Below are positions 44,062 through 55,891 of a DNA stretch of 64,000 nt, piece after piece. Position numbers and translations under genes: made by a program. Position 1 is the first letter of the stretch; each line of letters begins with the position of its first letter. The notes under the pieces were generated by a model. It saw only the letters and a program-made list of their open reading frames with translations. It had not been told where the DNA came from and made no database searches. The DNA is from Lotus japonicus (Eukaryota; Streptophyta; Magnoliopsida; Fabales; Fabaceae): contig NC_080043.1 in assembly GCF_012489685.1 (NCBI RefSeq), positions 67,573,920 through 67,637,919 of the forward strand, written 5' to 3'.

Positions 44062-44938
44062 TGTAATTCAGGTTCCCTCTGATACGATTGTCCTGCACGA
44101 TGCTGGAACAAGAGGTTCGACAATCGCTTAAAAGTAAAATAGAACTTAACAACAAAACAATAACACACAGAAGTTGTTAACCCAGTTCAGTGAAAAACTT
44201 TCACCTACGTCTGGAGGGTTTGCACCCAAAGAAAGGAAATCCATTATCTCAAGATTCAGGAATTACAGACACTCATGAACAACTCAGTTCATAGTTCACT
44301 TCCTAATCTACCCAGTGTATTTCTACTTAGAATCTCAACCTAAGTATGAGAGCTCCTCTCAATTTCTCTCAATCACTGCCACAGTGATTGGTAAACACAA
44401 TGAACAAGTAGAGTTTGAACGCAATCAAACAACACAGAATCTCTCTTTGCTTTATAGAATCAGTGAGCAAAGACAGATTCACAACTAACAAAGGACAAAG
44501 CACAATTAACAGATCCTAAAACACACGATCTCTCTCTATCAGCTTCGACGCCTTCACGTTTTAGGTCTTCATCCTTTTATAGACTTCAGCAACGGTAGCA
44601 TGGGCTTTAGGGTTGGCACGGGCTGAAGAAACAGATTGCAGTAACAGCAATTCAAAACGCAATCTTGATAGATTCGGTTTTTTATTGCACAAGTAAAGAT
44701 AGAAACCAATCTTTTAACAAAGATTGTTTCAACAAATAACAACCCAACAAATAAACCCTTCTGGAATAGCTACTTGCTCCTCAAGTAACTCAAAAACATA
44801 TCTTCAGTAAATCTTCAGAGGGCCCACAACATAAACACAAGCTGAGGACTGATGCCCTAGCTTCACGAGGTCAGATGCCACGGCATCTGCTTCGACAATC
44901 GGTTGTTTAGACAAAATGCATGGCAACATGTTCCAACA
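44062..44938 (-). repeat. Element A 5' LTR
   Basis: 877 bases, on the minus strand starting TGTTGGAACATG (44938) and ending GAATTACA (44062). A TATA box TATAAAAGG lies near 44573-44582 on the minus strand, with GCAACGG (plus strand, 44589-44595) just upstream of it. It is shorter than and unlike the LTRs of the other elements. The partner LTR is off the left edge. Confidence 0.88.
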
Positions 44939-45176
44939 AATAACTCAACTATTCTTGAGCTGTAATTCTTACCCCACAGAAGCCTTCTTTTTTCTTTTTG
45001 GGTCAAAATGTGAAATGTTGTTTATGTACAGCCCAGATATTGGTAGTGGACTCAAATCTAATAATAGCATGTGGATTTCTACAGAAAAAAGTAAAACGGT
45101 GGTCACTGGTTAGTCTTTGCTATTGAGCCACCTCACTAAAAATCACAATTGGATAGACTTACAGATAAAATTCACA

Positions 45177-45616
45177 AGGCCACCTTTCGAATTTCTCCCC
45201 TTCCTCTCGTGATGCCTTGAAAACCACTAGCTGTTGGAGCCTTGGAGGTGATGGTGAGAATCGTCGTGATGATCACAAAATAACTGGCTTGCGGAGCTTC
45301 TTCCCGGAATGTGGCAGAATTCTATGTTATTTGCTCCAATTCCCAATTTAGTCAATTCTCTAGTGGACTAGAACTAACTAGCTATGCTTAGTCAATCCTT
45401 ATCCTTTTAAGTTACTGTTTTAGTCTCATCTTGTTGCTTTACCGTTAGTATATTGTAGTATATTACATTTGTGGACCATGTCTAGCGAGTCAGATGAATT
45501 TGGGTCCTTAAGTATATTTGTTAGCCCACTCCTCTGCTACTAAGACACTCCACTTGTATCTTTTCCCCTTCATGGTGCCTTGGCAATCTCATTTGGCTTT
45601 CTTCAAAGAAAAAAAA
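45177..45616 (+). mobile_element. Retroposed sequence with A-rich tail and 15-bp duplication
   Basis: A 440-base insert ending in CAAAGAAAAAAAA and flanked by AGATAAAATTCACAA at 45162-45176 and 45617-45631. A long target duplication plus an A tail is the mark of LINE-machinery insertion. The body has no long ORF and looks like a 3' untranslated region, so it is either a 5'-truncated LINE, a SINE-like element or a processed gene copy. I do not recognise it. Confidence 0.75.
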
Positions 45617-45631
45617 AGATAAAATTCACAA

Positions 45632-46183
45632 AATAAACCATGCATTAAAGGAAATAATGCATTCATTAAACTAAAGTTTTAGTGTTTAAGTCTTAATCTT
45701 AAATTTTAATGCCTTAATTAAATTAAACCACAACACTTGCAACCGCGGCCACAATTATAATTTTAAACCCTGAGCATACGTCATGTGTGGGCAGTTAGAT
45801 TAAGGCTTAACTTTGCCCAGACTCTACAAAAATTATGGTTCCACCACTGATAATAATGTGTGTGATTGAATTTCATATAAGAAAATAAGATATTTTGTAG
45901 TTTACATGATACACGTACTTGCCTCTTCTGATTGATTACACCATAAGACTAAGAACTGTTTAAGGCATATGCACCAGTTTAAGGCTAATTATATCTCAGC
46001 CAAATTATGATAAGTTAACATTGAATCTGTTTCAAGATTCTGTTTATAACTAATAGAAGTGGTTATCATAACTAGCGTCTGAATCCTTTACGGTTGTGGC
46101 TGCCCCGCTTCACTTTCTCACTGCTTAAATACATAAATTTCCACTGGATGATTCATTCATCGATTTCATTTTCTCTGGTTTTC
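45632..46183. other. AT-rich sequence, nothing recognised
   Basis: I see no ORF of note, no clear repeat and no transposon end in this stretch. Confidence 0.5.
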
Positions 46184-46370
46184 AATATTCACATTTCGCA
46201 TACATTCTCCTTTGTTTTCTAAAACTCGTTTCCAGTTTTGTCCAATTTTTTATATTCACATTTCACATACATTGTCCATTATTTTCTGAAACCTGTTTCC
46301 AGTTTTCTCCAGTTCACATTTCACATACATTATCCTCTGTTTTCTGAAACTCGTTTATAATTTTTCTCTC
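46184..46370 (+). repeat. Three tandem units of about 58-67 bases
   Basis: CACATTTC(G/A)CATACAT followed by TTTTCT(A/G)AAAC starts at 46190, 46257 and 46315. Units are imperfect. They lie directly before the Gag relic and could be its old LTR or leader. Confidence 0.7.
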
Positions 46371-46563
46371 TGTTTGTTCTAGTTGCAATCATTGATCCTG
46401 AACTATCCCTTGATTTGACCAAGAAACCTGAACCACCGATTGATTTGATTAAGAATATGTTGGGTCCCATTACTGATTTTGAAGCGTAATTTCCCCTTTA
46501 TTTTTCTCTTGTCACATTGACAGAGGACAATTTCCTCCAATGGCGTTTGCATGTTGAGGCGGT

Positions 46564-46902
46564 TTTTTTATAAGCCAATAAATTTTATTCAACTTTAGCA
46601 CAAGGGGTGTCAAACCCAAATACAAAGAGGAAAAAGATAAAGATAAAAAAGAAACTAATCTAGAATGTCAAAACAATACAAATAACATGGTCAAAGGCCA
46701 CCCCTACAACACAACAAACAGATGAAACCAAGACCACAGAACTATCTCACCAACATGACAAATCCCAATAAAAACACGACATCTACCCTACAAGCTTCCC
46801 ATCAAGGTGACAAAACTGAGAGACAAGCCACTGGATTCGTCTTCCATTCAAACAAAGAGTTGTGATAGCCTCCTACCTTTGCCTTAATCCAATGCCAAAA
46901 AC
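46564..46902 (-). mobile_element. 5'-truncated LINE 3' end
   Basis: Begins with a T run (an A tail on the minus strand) and carries on the minus strand a FWHWIKAKVGGYHN-like tail of a LINE polyprotein. Flanks GAGGCGGT (46556-46563) and GAGTCGGT (46903-46910) are a one-mismatch duplication. It splits the Gag relic. Confidence 0.68.
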
Positions 46903-47231
46903 GAGTCGGTGACCAAAGGACATGAGTTATACAACTTTTTGATCAACAAGGGAACACCTCAAGAATCTTCTACGACAGAGGATCTTACGCGTTGGGAGAA
47001 GAAGAACAAATTGATGTTGTGCTGGCTTATCTCCACCCCGTCGACGAAGGTTCTCAACAGAGTGGTTGGTTTCACACCGAAAAATTCGAGCGATGTCTGG
47101 CATGCGAGTTTCTTTACCTAACAAGCCCGAGCAAAAGCTAGAGCTCTGCAGTCTACACTTTGACATGCTACCAAGAAACGCCAAGAGTTTGTTTTTTCCT
47201 ATCTTTGCCTAATCAAATCTATGGTGCAAAC

Positions 47232-47610
47232 TAGGGCTGAGTAGCGGGCGGTTTCGGTCGGTTTCGGGCTCATTTTGGCCCAACCGACCAAAACCGAAAT
47301 GTTAATAATGTGAACCATGACCGACCGTGGTTGTTATCGGTTTTGTCGGTTTCGGGCCACTGGACACTGGACAGGCATGCACGCGGGCCTATGCTTAAGT
47401 TCATTGAAAATTAAAATTTAGTCTCTCTCCTTCGGTCGAGTACAGTTATCGATGGGTCTAAATTATTGAAACCGACACCGACCGCAAAAACCTATACATA
47501 ACTGTTTTAATGACCTGAAGACCCGTTAACCCGTAAAGATCTGCCCGCATGTTAGATTTGGTCACTTGGTATGTTGGGTTCGGGTCTGTTCGATTATTAT
47601 GCTCAGTCTA
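47232..47610. mobile_element. Non-autonomous hAT-like element
   Basis: 379 bases between 8-bp duplications GTGCAAAC (47224-47231 and 47611-47618). Ends are TAGGGCTGAG and CTCAGTCTA, an imperfect inverted repeat of about 10 bases. Eight-base duplications and such ends fit hAT. Rich in CGGTTTCGG words; no transposase. Confidence 0.75.
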
Positions 47611-47842
47611 GTGCAAACTCTGACTTTGGCAGGAAAATAGATTTCGTCTGAAGAACAGATAAATGCCATCCTCAATGGGCTTTCAGCAGACTATGATGTT
47701 GTTGTTGCACTTGTTAATGCTAGAAGGGTTTTGCATATGGAACCAGATCAGGACCAACTTGTTGAACCCTACCCTTTTTATTATTCTGTTGGACGGCCAT
47801 GAAGCCCGTATTAGCCGTAGAAGACCTACCCTCGATTAGATT

Positions 47843-48006
47843 TACCTCTTTTTGGTTACTTTGTTTTTGTTTTTTTTTTCTGAATGTTTGCTATTGATAC
47901 ATTGGTTAATTTGTTTTTTTTTTTCGGTTACTTGCTTCTCAATCTTGATTGTACCTCTTTTTGCTTACTTTTTTTTTTTATAGAATTTTTGCTATTGATA
48001 CATTGA
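47843..48006. repeat. Imperfect tandem duplication of about 100-110 bases
   Basis: TACCTCTTTTTG...TTACT and GCTATTGATACATTG occur at 47843 and 47890, and again at 47952 and 47991, separated by T runs. From 48007 to 48342 I see nothing further. Confidence 0.6.
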
Positions 48007-48342
48007 AATGATCAATAGTATACAGGTTAATAAGCAATAAATGGTGTATTACATTGTCCATATTATTTATTTTAATTAGTATATGCTTTTTACTTGAATT
48101 ATTAGTTTCATTTTCATATTAACATTCAGCATGGGTTCATGGCTTCTTCTTCAATCAGCAGGTGACTGGTCTGATCAATTGAATTGTTTGGGTTTTTAAT
48201 AGTTTTATGCAAAAAAAAAGGATGTGGATCACATTATTTGTTTCATCTCACATTCGAATTTTAATGCTAGCAAGTAATAACATTCTCTTTTCTACTCTTC
48301 CTTTTATTTGTTCAAATTTATTGTTCCTGCCAAGTACATAGA

Positions 48343-50516
48343 TGTAAGACCCAGGATTTTAGAATTAAAATAAATAATTAATTTCCAGCTCACGCGTAGG
48401 ATTCTGTGTAAGCGTGAGAGGAACTTGACTTGTGTTTGATATTTGATTAGTGTTATGAAGAAGAAAGTTCAGAAAATGACTAAGAATAGTTCTACAGTCG
48501 CTATAGGTTATAGCACGAGTCTTATTCGCTTCCGCCTTAGGGCGAAAACGTTAGTAAATGGCTAATCTGCTCTTAAAGCACTGTAGAAGCGGAATTCCAA
48601 AAATATTCAGAGGAATATAAGAATTTCTCTTATTCATTTCCATGACGAGTGTTTCGACACCAAACCCTGGACTGTACGAACGATCGATTTCAATTCTCGG
48701 AAGTTTGTCGAAACCGAGTTCTTGATAACTCAAGAACCTTGAAACGAACTGTAGATGAAGACTTTTATATTCGGAGCTTCAAACCTATATGCCAAAGTCA
48801 GTCAACAACATCTCGTGACTTCATTAGTCACTCGATCAACAACTTCTGATCCAATAATTAAGTCAAAGTTATCACATGCTACTCATAATTTCAACAAGCA
48901 TACGCCTTATAGAACATGCATACTAAATCATCAATATTTAAATATCACGAACATCAGAGCATCAACAATAACCAATGGTCGAAGCTCTAGAAAATGTTTG
49001 GCAAAACCTCATAAAACGTTTGACAATAGCAAGTATATATCACAATGAAACATGTTAACTTCGAAATCAAACTAAACACCTTCATCTCAAACACAAGCAG
49101 TGCAATTAAAGCAGGCAAGACTCAAGGACACTTCTATACTGAGTTACCCTTACCTTCGTGAGTAGTAGTGCATAGAAGTTGCGAACCTCGTGACCTTTCA
49201 AATCTCAGAAAATTAATCGCATTCAGAAATGCTATGCTTCTAGATTCTAGCTTCCGCTCCCCAAGACTCAAGAATCTCCTCACACTCAAGACCAACACTT
49301 AAGAATTTTCACTAAAAACCCATCCACTCACGACTAGTGTTTTTGTCAGTAATATGACTTTTAATGTTTTGTGTGTGTATTATCCTTGAACCATTTTGTT
49401 GCATCTATATATATATATATAGAGACGTGAAAGTTTCAAGCTTTGGAGTGGAGGGATCATCAGCAAGTGCCACGCCTAATCATGTGTAAGGAGGAGGTGG
49501 AATGCTAAGACATTAGGCTTGCTTTGTCATGGCTTGAAAAGCTGGTGGTGGAAGAAGCAACGTGCAGCAAGGTGTTGATCATGCAGCAATAGGGACGTGG
49601 AGTGCTTGCAGGTGGTTGTAGCATGCAATAAGCATGAGGTGTTACTTGGAGAAAGAAAGGAAGCATTTTACCCTCTGATGAAGGAAATCAAAACAGACTT
49701 ACTTGGAAAAATGGAAATCAATCTTACTTAATTGTCTTACCATACGTTGAACTGGTAAAGTAAAGTATTGAAAAAGAAATGAGAGGAAAAGAATTGAAAT
49801 GGTTAAGTATAGATTGATTTTGATATTATAAGATTTAATTCATAGAGCTATAGAAAAAATATAGAAAAAATATAAGGAAGATGAATCATTATCCTAAAAA
49901 TTATTAGGGATTCTATGATATAATTTAAAATCACTTTAAGTAAGTTTAAGTGATCAAAGAACAAGTGTTAACTCAAATATTATTATTAAGTTACATAATT
50001 ATATATATATTCAAATCACGAAAACAATCAATATTTTCTTCTCCTTCTTTCTATGTAAGTCACTTACGTGACTCTTCCTTTTCTTTCTTTTTCTTTTTAA
50101 TAAAAATTCCATATCCGGTCACTTACGTGACATTATTTTTTTTATTGTATTTTTTTTATTTATAAATCCTTATAATAAGAAATTAATTAATAATAGAAAT
50201 GACACAAACATTTTTCACAAAATGAAACATATATCGTGTATGAACATCGGAGAAATCCAATTCTTGTTCTAATCCTAGTAAGGATTTTGTGATGTTCCTA
50301 CGGCGAAGCACTGTTAACAAATTTCTCAGAAAACGAACAAATCTTATGATGTCGTTCTGAAACACATCATGGCAAAGATTAACTCATCTAACATGAGTCA
50401 TCTTATATAAAACATACAAGCACAATAAACACATCAACTTAAGCTTAATAGCGTTTATCGTCCTTAAGCCAATAAATAACTAGTTAATTAAACGCTTAAT
50501 CTATCCGGGTCTTACA
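48343..50516 (-). repeat. Unclassified large repeat, copy 1 (LTR-like)
   Basis: Bounded by TGTAAGACCC at 48343 and GGGTCTTACA ending at 50516, a perfect 10-base inverted pair. Much of 48776-50516 is closely similar, in the same order and orientation, to 51420-52759. TG...CA ends suggest an LTR read on the minus strand, possibly of a Ty3/gypsy element, but no 5-base duplication matches at its ends. No coding region is seen. Confidence 0.5.
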
Positions 50517-51195
50517 CAATCCTATAATACAGGAGTAATCTTTTTTTGAAAAGAACTAAACACAACATCGCTAAAACGAATACACCTGCCACTTGTTTGA
50601 TAAAACACTTCAAGCATAGGTTTGGAAACATAACATAACCTTAATTAAATAACTCGTTCCCGACATACAGTAATAGTTATTTACAACATCATAAGAAGGG
50701 TTCAAAATAAGTGCGCATATTTAGACGGTGGCGAAAACAAGGTTTTAATAACAGAGTTTTCAGATGGCGAAGAAGACTTATACATAGTCTACAAAAAGAA
50801 ATTTAAACTGCTTCTCTCATCGCTACTCTGACGCCTACAATCCCCTGTCTCCAACTCAAACATAGCTAAATTTCGGCGGAAGGACCTCCATTGCCTAATT
50901 GCGTTAAGCGCCCAAACAACAAGTAGCAAACAGAAAGGGTTAACTTCATGCAATTACTTCACAAAAAAAAGAAAAGCATGTTATTTCAACTTAAGTGCAT
51001 AACATTGCACATGAGCTAGCAACTTAATTCAAGATAGATAACATATATCCAACAACATGAAATCAAATCATATATCAATAAAATTAATAATATGGATTTA
51101 AATCAGATATAAACAAAATCAACGACATAAAATTAAATTAGATATAGACATAATCAAATGTTAGTGCCCTATAATGCGACTATATGCTGCTACCA
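50517..51195. other. Stretch between the two repeat copies
   Basis: No gene recognised. AT-rich with a short GC-richer segment near 50820-50930. If the two flanking copies are LTRs, this would be what is left of the internal region. Confidence 0.35.
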
Positions 51196-51425
51196 AGATG
51201 GATCGATCAATAACGTCTCACAAGACGGGACAATCACGTGGGACAATCACCACCATACCGCCACTTAGCGCCTCAAAGGACGGGACAATCACCACCACAT
51301 TGCCACTTTAGGACATCTCGAAAGATGGGACGATCCCGTGGGACAATATCCACCACATCGCCACTTTATAACGCCTCGAAAGACGAGACAATCACGTGGG
51401 ACAATCACCACCACATTGCCACTTC
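51196..51425. repeat. Tandem repeats of about 62 bases
   Basis: Units built on GGGACAATCACCACCA-ATTGCCACTT-CGCCTC-AAAGACGGGACAATC recur about three to four times. The words CACGTGGGACAAT and CACCACAT(T/C)GCCACTT mark the units. Confidence 0.7.
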
Positions 51426-52759
51426 AAGTTCAAGCCCCATATGCCAAAGTTAGTCAACAACATCTCATCAAGCTCAGTGGTCACTTAATCAACAATTTCA
51501 AGTCCAATAATCAAGTTAGAGTAACCACATGTTATTCATATTTCCAACAAGCATAAGTCAATTCAATTATGCATACTAACTCATAAAGTAGATCATTAAG
51601 CAATGAAAAATGGCATAAGCCCAAGAAAAACAAAGGCGTAAGCCTTAAGTTTAACAATGGCTGAAGCCTCATAAAACATTTAGCAGAAGCCTTAGAAACG
51701 AAAGCGTAATATATCACAGTAAAACATGTCAACTTCGCAATCAAACTAAACACCTTCATCTCAAACACATGCAGTGAAATTAAAGCAGGCAAGACTCAAG
51801 GACACTTCTATACTGAGTTACCCTTATCTTCGTGAGTAGTGGTAGTGCATAGAAATTGCGAACCTCGTGATCGACTTTTTAGATCTGAGAAAATTAATCG
51901 CTTTTATAAATACTATGCTTCAAGATCCTAGTTTCCTCTCCCAAACTCAAGGATTTTCACCAAAAACTAATAAGATAAAACCATTGTATGCCAATTCTTT
52001 CTCATTTATATTCTCTCAATGTGTCTTTTTTTCAAGTCCTTCTCGTTCTATTTATATGCTTCAGCTAGCAGGAGGTGGCAATGGACCATGCATGCACCTA
52101 AGCTGGAGGTGTGGAACATGCACCAAGGGACCATAACGTAGAGGCTTTGGAATTGAATAATATATATGCATGCAAGTTGAATTTGGAACACGTAAGGTAT
52201 GTACGTGTTGCACGTGGCTTTTCCAAGTCATGACTAAGGCAACCTACAGATATTTTTTGGTGGTGCTACAAAGGTTAAAAATGAACAATGGATATGAGTT
52301 AATTTGAATAGTGTAGGATTTAACTCATGGAGCTATAGAAAAAATATTAGGAAGATGAATCATTATCCTCAAAATTATTAGGGACTCTTTGATATAAATT
52401 AAGATCACTTTAAGCAAGTTTAAGTGTTCAAGAAACAAGGTATCAAAAGAGCACTATTGTTAAGTAATATATTAGTATATATGTAAATTAATTCTTCAAG
52501 TTTACTTTCTTCTTCTTTTTCTATTTATTAAGTCACTTACGTGACTCTTATTCTTCTTCTTTTTTTTTTTCTTTCTAAACTTTCAAAAAAAATTTATTTT
52601 CTTTATTTGCTTAGAAAATAACAATAATATTAATAATACACTCATTTATATAAACACACAAGGCACAATTAACAAATCAACTTAAGCTTAATAGCGCTTA
52701 TCGCTATTAAACCAATAAATAACTAGTTAATTAATCGTATAAATTATACGGGTCTTACA
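51426..52759 (-). repeat. Unclassified large repeat, copy 2
   Basis: Shares with copy 1 the long segments around CACCTTCATCTCAAACACA, GAATCATTATCCT and TAGTTAATTAA, and the end CGGGTCTTACA (to 52759). The left end equivalent to 48343-48775 is missing, and tandem repeats stand there instead. Confidence 0.6.
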
Positions 52760-52885
52760 TTATCTATGGGCCGAAACCCAAAACAAGCTGGCAACGTGTC
52801 ATAAACAACTAAGGAAATGGGCATTCCAAATCTATTCTTCGCCAGAGTGTCAGCAGCACCATTAGACGTGACTATATATCCACTC
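52760..52885 (-). pseudogene. LINE-type RNase H C-terminal relic
   Basis: The minus strand reads SNGAADTLAKNRFGMPISL and continues VVYDTLPACFGFRP without a stop. The NGAADTLAK segment resembles the end of the RNase H domain in plant LINE-type proteins. It is cut at its C-terminal side by the repeat ending at 52759. A small fragment only. Confidence 0.5.
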
Positions 52886-53539
52886 TCCCTATTTTGATCT
52901 CACCTGCTCCCTTCTTCATTTCAAATTCCTTTTTCTCCAATTGAAACGTTGATTTCTTAACATCAACTAATAGATATTAAATCATATTCCATCTTGTGTC
53001 TAGAAAAATAACAGCTAAAAAAAACTATCCAAAACTTGAAAACAGAGCATTTGACTTCAATTTAGAACAATCTTAAAGAATTATTCATTCTTGAAATTTT
53101 TACATAATGATCTAATGTCATTAAAGGACTATCTTTGGCAAAATCAAGATCTAAGGTCATTGTGGCTCTCTATATCTTCAGCATTGAGAGGTTTTATTAA
53201 TTATGACATGTTTGCGACTATATTTCAAGCTTCATTGTGTTCTGGACTCCTAGCACAATAAAGAAGAGGTGACGAAAGTTTGAAACTTGGGCCATCGACT
53301 GGTTTTTATCTAACTCTCAATTCAAGGGTTTTAGCAAGGGTAGCATAGCAGGATAAAATATATTTCATTCTTCTTCCTCATTTCGCTGTTTAAAAATAAA
53401 AAATATTAATAAAAAGTCGGGTGGTGTCTTTGAGATCATAACAACATCTCCAATGCAGGTGCTTTAGACTACTTCTTAGTTTAAGATTCGCATCTTATAA
53501 GATATCAACTATTGGAGAAAGCTGAGGTGAAGAATTATA
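52886..53539. other. AT-rich sequence, nothing recognised
   Basis: No ORF, repeat or transposon end that I can support. Confidence 0.5.
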
Positions 53540-53745
53540 GTAAATATAAGGAAAACTCCAAATAACCCTTAAATGCAGATAATTCATGAAAATAAATAAT
53601 ATTGTTCATAATTGTGATTGATTAAGTCATTTATTTGATTTGTTGACTTCCTTATTAGTTGGAACTTTGTGTACTGATTTGGTGATTATGCTCCCATGAA
53701 TTCTCTGCATTAAAGGGTCATTTGCAGTTTTTCTTATCAGTATTG
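53540..53745. mobile_element. MITE with about 40-base inverted ends
   Basis: The left arm AAGGAAAACTCCAAATAACC (from 53548) matches, inverted, the right arm around 53694-53735. Arms agree over about 40 bases with a few mismatches around a centre of roughly 100 AT-rich bases. The exact ends and duplication, and so the superfamily, are unclear. Confidence 0.65.
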
Positions 53746-54015
53746 TAATTCACATAATTTGGGCATGATTGGTAGACAAGTATAAAGTCATATAGCTACG
53801 CTCACAACACAGGCGGCGCCATCAACCACCACTCCTTCATAGACACACCGCGACCATCTCCTTCCTCTCCCTGACATAGTCGTGCCACCACACTTTCCCT
53901 TTCTCCCAATCGCGCAACCACCGTCATCGCCTTAATCCCATATCTGTGACACCATCACCTCCTCCTCAATTCGTGCTGCCACTGCTCCTCTCCTACATTT
54001 CAGAATCGATGTCGT

Positions 54016-55259
54016 TGAAGGTGCGAAAAACACTAGAAAGGGGGGGTTTGAATAGAGTTTTTGAACAAAAGATTTCCCCTTTTTAAGTTTTGACAAACTT
54101 AAAGATAAAAGCTAGGTGCTAAAGAATATGAAATAGAGCACACAAGTATTTTATTCTGGTTCACTTGAGATAAAAGCTCAAGCTAATCCAGTCCACCCGT
54201 GAAGGTGCTTTCTTCCTTCTTCTGATGAAGGCAATCCACTAAAATCAATGAATGTTACAACTGCACTTGCAACCTGCGAAGTGACTAACAGTACACTGAT
54301 TTTCTCACTAGTATTCTCTCAAGAAGCTGATCTTCCGATCCTCTCAAGACTAGCTAAAACACTGAACCAAACTTGATTCAGTCCTCTTAAGATCCGACCA
54401 ACCTTGGTCTCTTAAGGAACTTTACAAAGTATTTGTATAAGATTTTGGGTTTACAAGAATTTCTTCTAAAAAGCTAATGGTAAACTCAGATGTTTAAGAA
54501 CACTGAAGAAATATTGCTAAGAGATCGGTTAGAATGAGTTCAAGAGTATCAGCAACGTTTTTCTTCTTTTCTTTCTTCTATCTTCAGTCCTTATATACTC
54601 CAAGGCATTTGATGTAGCCGTTGCTAGGGTTTTGCCCGTTGGAGTGACAATCTTGTAATATCAGACTGCTAGACTGAACGAGGTAGGTGGCGGGCAGGCT
54701 ATGACTGTACGATGTATACTATGACAGCGACCTGTCCTTTCACCAGCTGACTTATGATCTGGAGTGCTTCAGATGGACGTTGATGAAGCTTCTGATCAGA
54801 GTCAGACGGAAGCTTGGATCCTCTGACCTTGCAACTTCTGCTTCTGGACATGTTCCTCAGGACTTCTGAATGCCAGAGCTAGAATAGCTTGGGTCTTCAG
54901 AACCAACTTCTTGCAGGTCTTCAGAACTTGAGTCTTCTACTTCTGGACCGTTCCTTCTGGAACATCTGGTCTTCAGAACTTCTGACTCCGGTTCTTCAGT
55001 ACCTCTTGAGAGCTTATATCTTCAGAACTTCTGAAGGATTTGCCACTGTTCTGAGCGAACATGGTAAGCTTTACAACTCTCTTTTGGCTACCCTTGGGTC
55101 TTTATCTTCTGATTGAATAAGCTTGGGTCAGAATCAGAACCTGTTTGTCACAACTAAAAGAGACAAACGTTAGGGTACCACGATTGTTCATCATCACAAA
55201 CCTTAATTGTAATCATCAAAATATAGAGATACAACCACTGATCAAACCTTGATCTTACA
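54016..55259 (-). repeat. Element E 3' LTR
   Basis: 1244 bases, on the minus strand TGTAAGATCAAGGTTTGATCAG to CGCACCTTCA, clearly D-type. CTCCAACGG (54644-54636) and a TATATAAG box (54598-54591) read on the minus strand. Left of it (53746-54015) is a C-rich, gene-like but broken stretch that I cannot assign. Confidence 0.93.
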
Positions 55260-55891
55260 ATCTCCCCCTTTTTGATGATGACAAAACAAGTATTTTGATG
55301 AACAATTCTTAGACAATAAACTGAATACACAGGAGAGAAGAGATCAGAGTTAAAACTTATCCTTGTGTAACGGTTTATGTTACTCCTTTTGAATCTAGGA
55401 TTGCACCTGATTCTGAGCTGGGGACTCCCCCTGAATCTATGACTTGATGAGATGATGAAGAGTCTAGATTCGGAGTCTTGTGATGTGATCAGAAGATACG
55501 CATAGAAGAAAGTATACTCATCAGAACTTGATGATTCAGAACTTGCGTAGATCACTTGGAGACATAGAATATTGTCCAGATGGATTGGGATAAGCGTCAG
55601 AGGTGAGTTTGTTCAAAAGATAAAAAAAATGTATTCCTTGTTTTAGGACGCTTTGGCAATATCTATGTGCTATAAGTATTTAATGCTTATTCACCTCAAC
55701 TGGTTTTAAATTATATAAAAAACTTAAAGATAAATCAAAAAACCATTTTATGTACTCCCCCTTTTTGTCATAATCAAAAAGAGTGAAAAACTAAAAACAA
55801 TAACAGCCAGGAATTAGCGCAGATAAGATCATGTTATTATTAATTGAGTAAATTGAGTATAGAGGATTATAAAACACTAGGAGAACTATTC
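55260..55891 (-). other. Element E 3' non-coding region
   Basis: Purine tracts on the minus strand at 55260-55275 (LTR-adjacent), near 55425-55435 and at 55752-55775. No gene. Confidence 0.72.

Larger units (their letters stand above)
1..44938 (-). mobile_element. Element A: Sirevirus-type Ty1/copia retrotransposon, interrupted by B
   Basis: A minus-strand LTR retrotransposon. In its own order: 5' LTR (44062-44938), primer site (44048-44060), gag (43996-42663, continuing at 6258-5784), pol (5783-2745), envelope-like ORF (2744-627) and 3' purine tracts (4-35). Positions 1-3 read TGT on the minus strand and match the first bases of the right LTR, so the left LTR lies outside the window and the outer target duplication cannot be checked. 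Element B is inserted in gag with a GTCAC duplication. Gag, protease, integrase, RT and RNase H occur in copia order; the envelope-like ORF and two zinc knuckles support a Sirevirus assignment. A stop in the protease start motif suggests this copy is dead. Confidence 0.93.
46383..47790 (+). pseudogene. Decayed copia-type Gag relic, twice interrupted
   Basis: Three pieces read in one direction. 46383-46563 contains LTEDNFLQWRLHVEAV, a typical start of copia Gag. 46909-47231 has INKGTPQ, an RWEKKNKLML stretch and VGFTPKNSSDVWHA. 47611-47790 has SSEEQINAILNGLSADYDVVV, matching the later part of the same Gag type. The gaps are a LINE fragment (46564-46902) and a hAT-like element (47232-47610). 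Several stops are present. It is a different lineage from the Sirevirus gags here. No pol follows. Confidence 0.75.

Noticed and set aside
51238..51556. Coding repeat protein across the 62-base tandem units
   Set aside because: Unit length is not a stable multiple of three and the frames differ between units.
53800..54010. Exon of a host gene in the C-rich stretch before element E
   Set aside because: The apparent codons are broken by stops and have low complexity; no splice sites or homologue could be supported.
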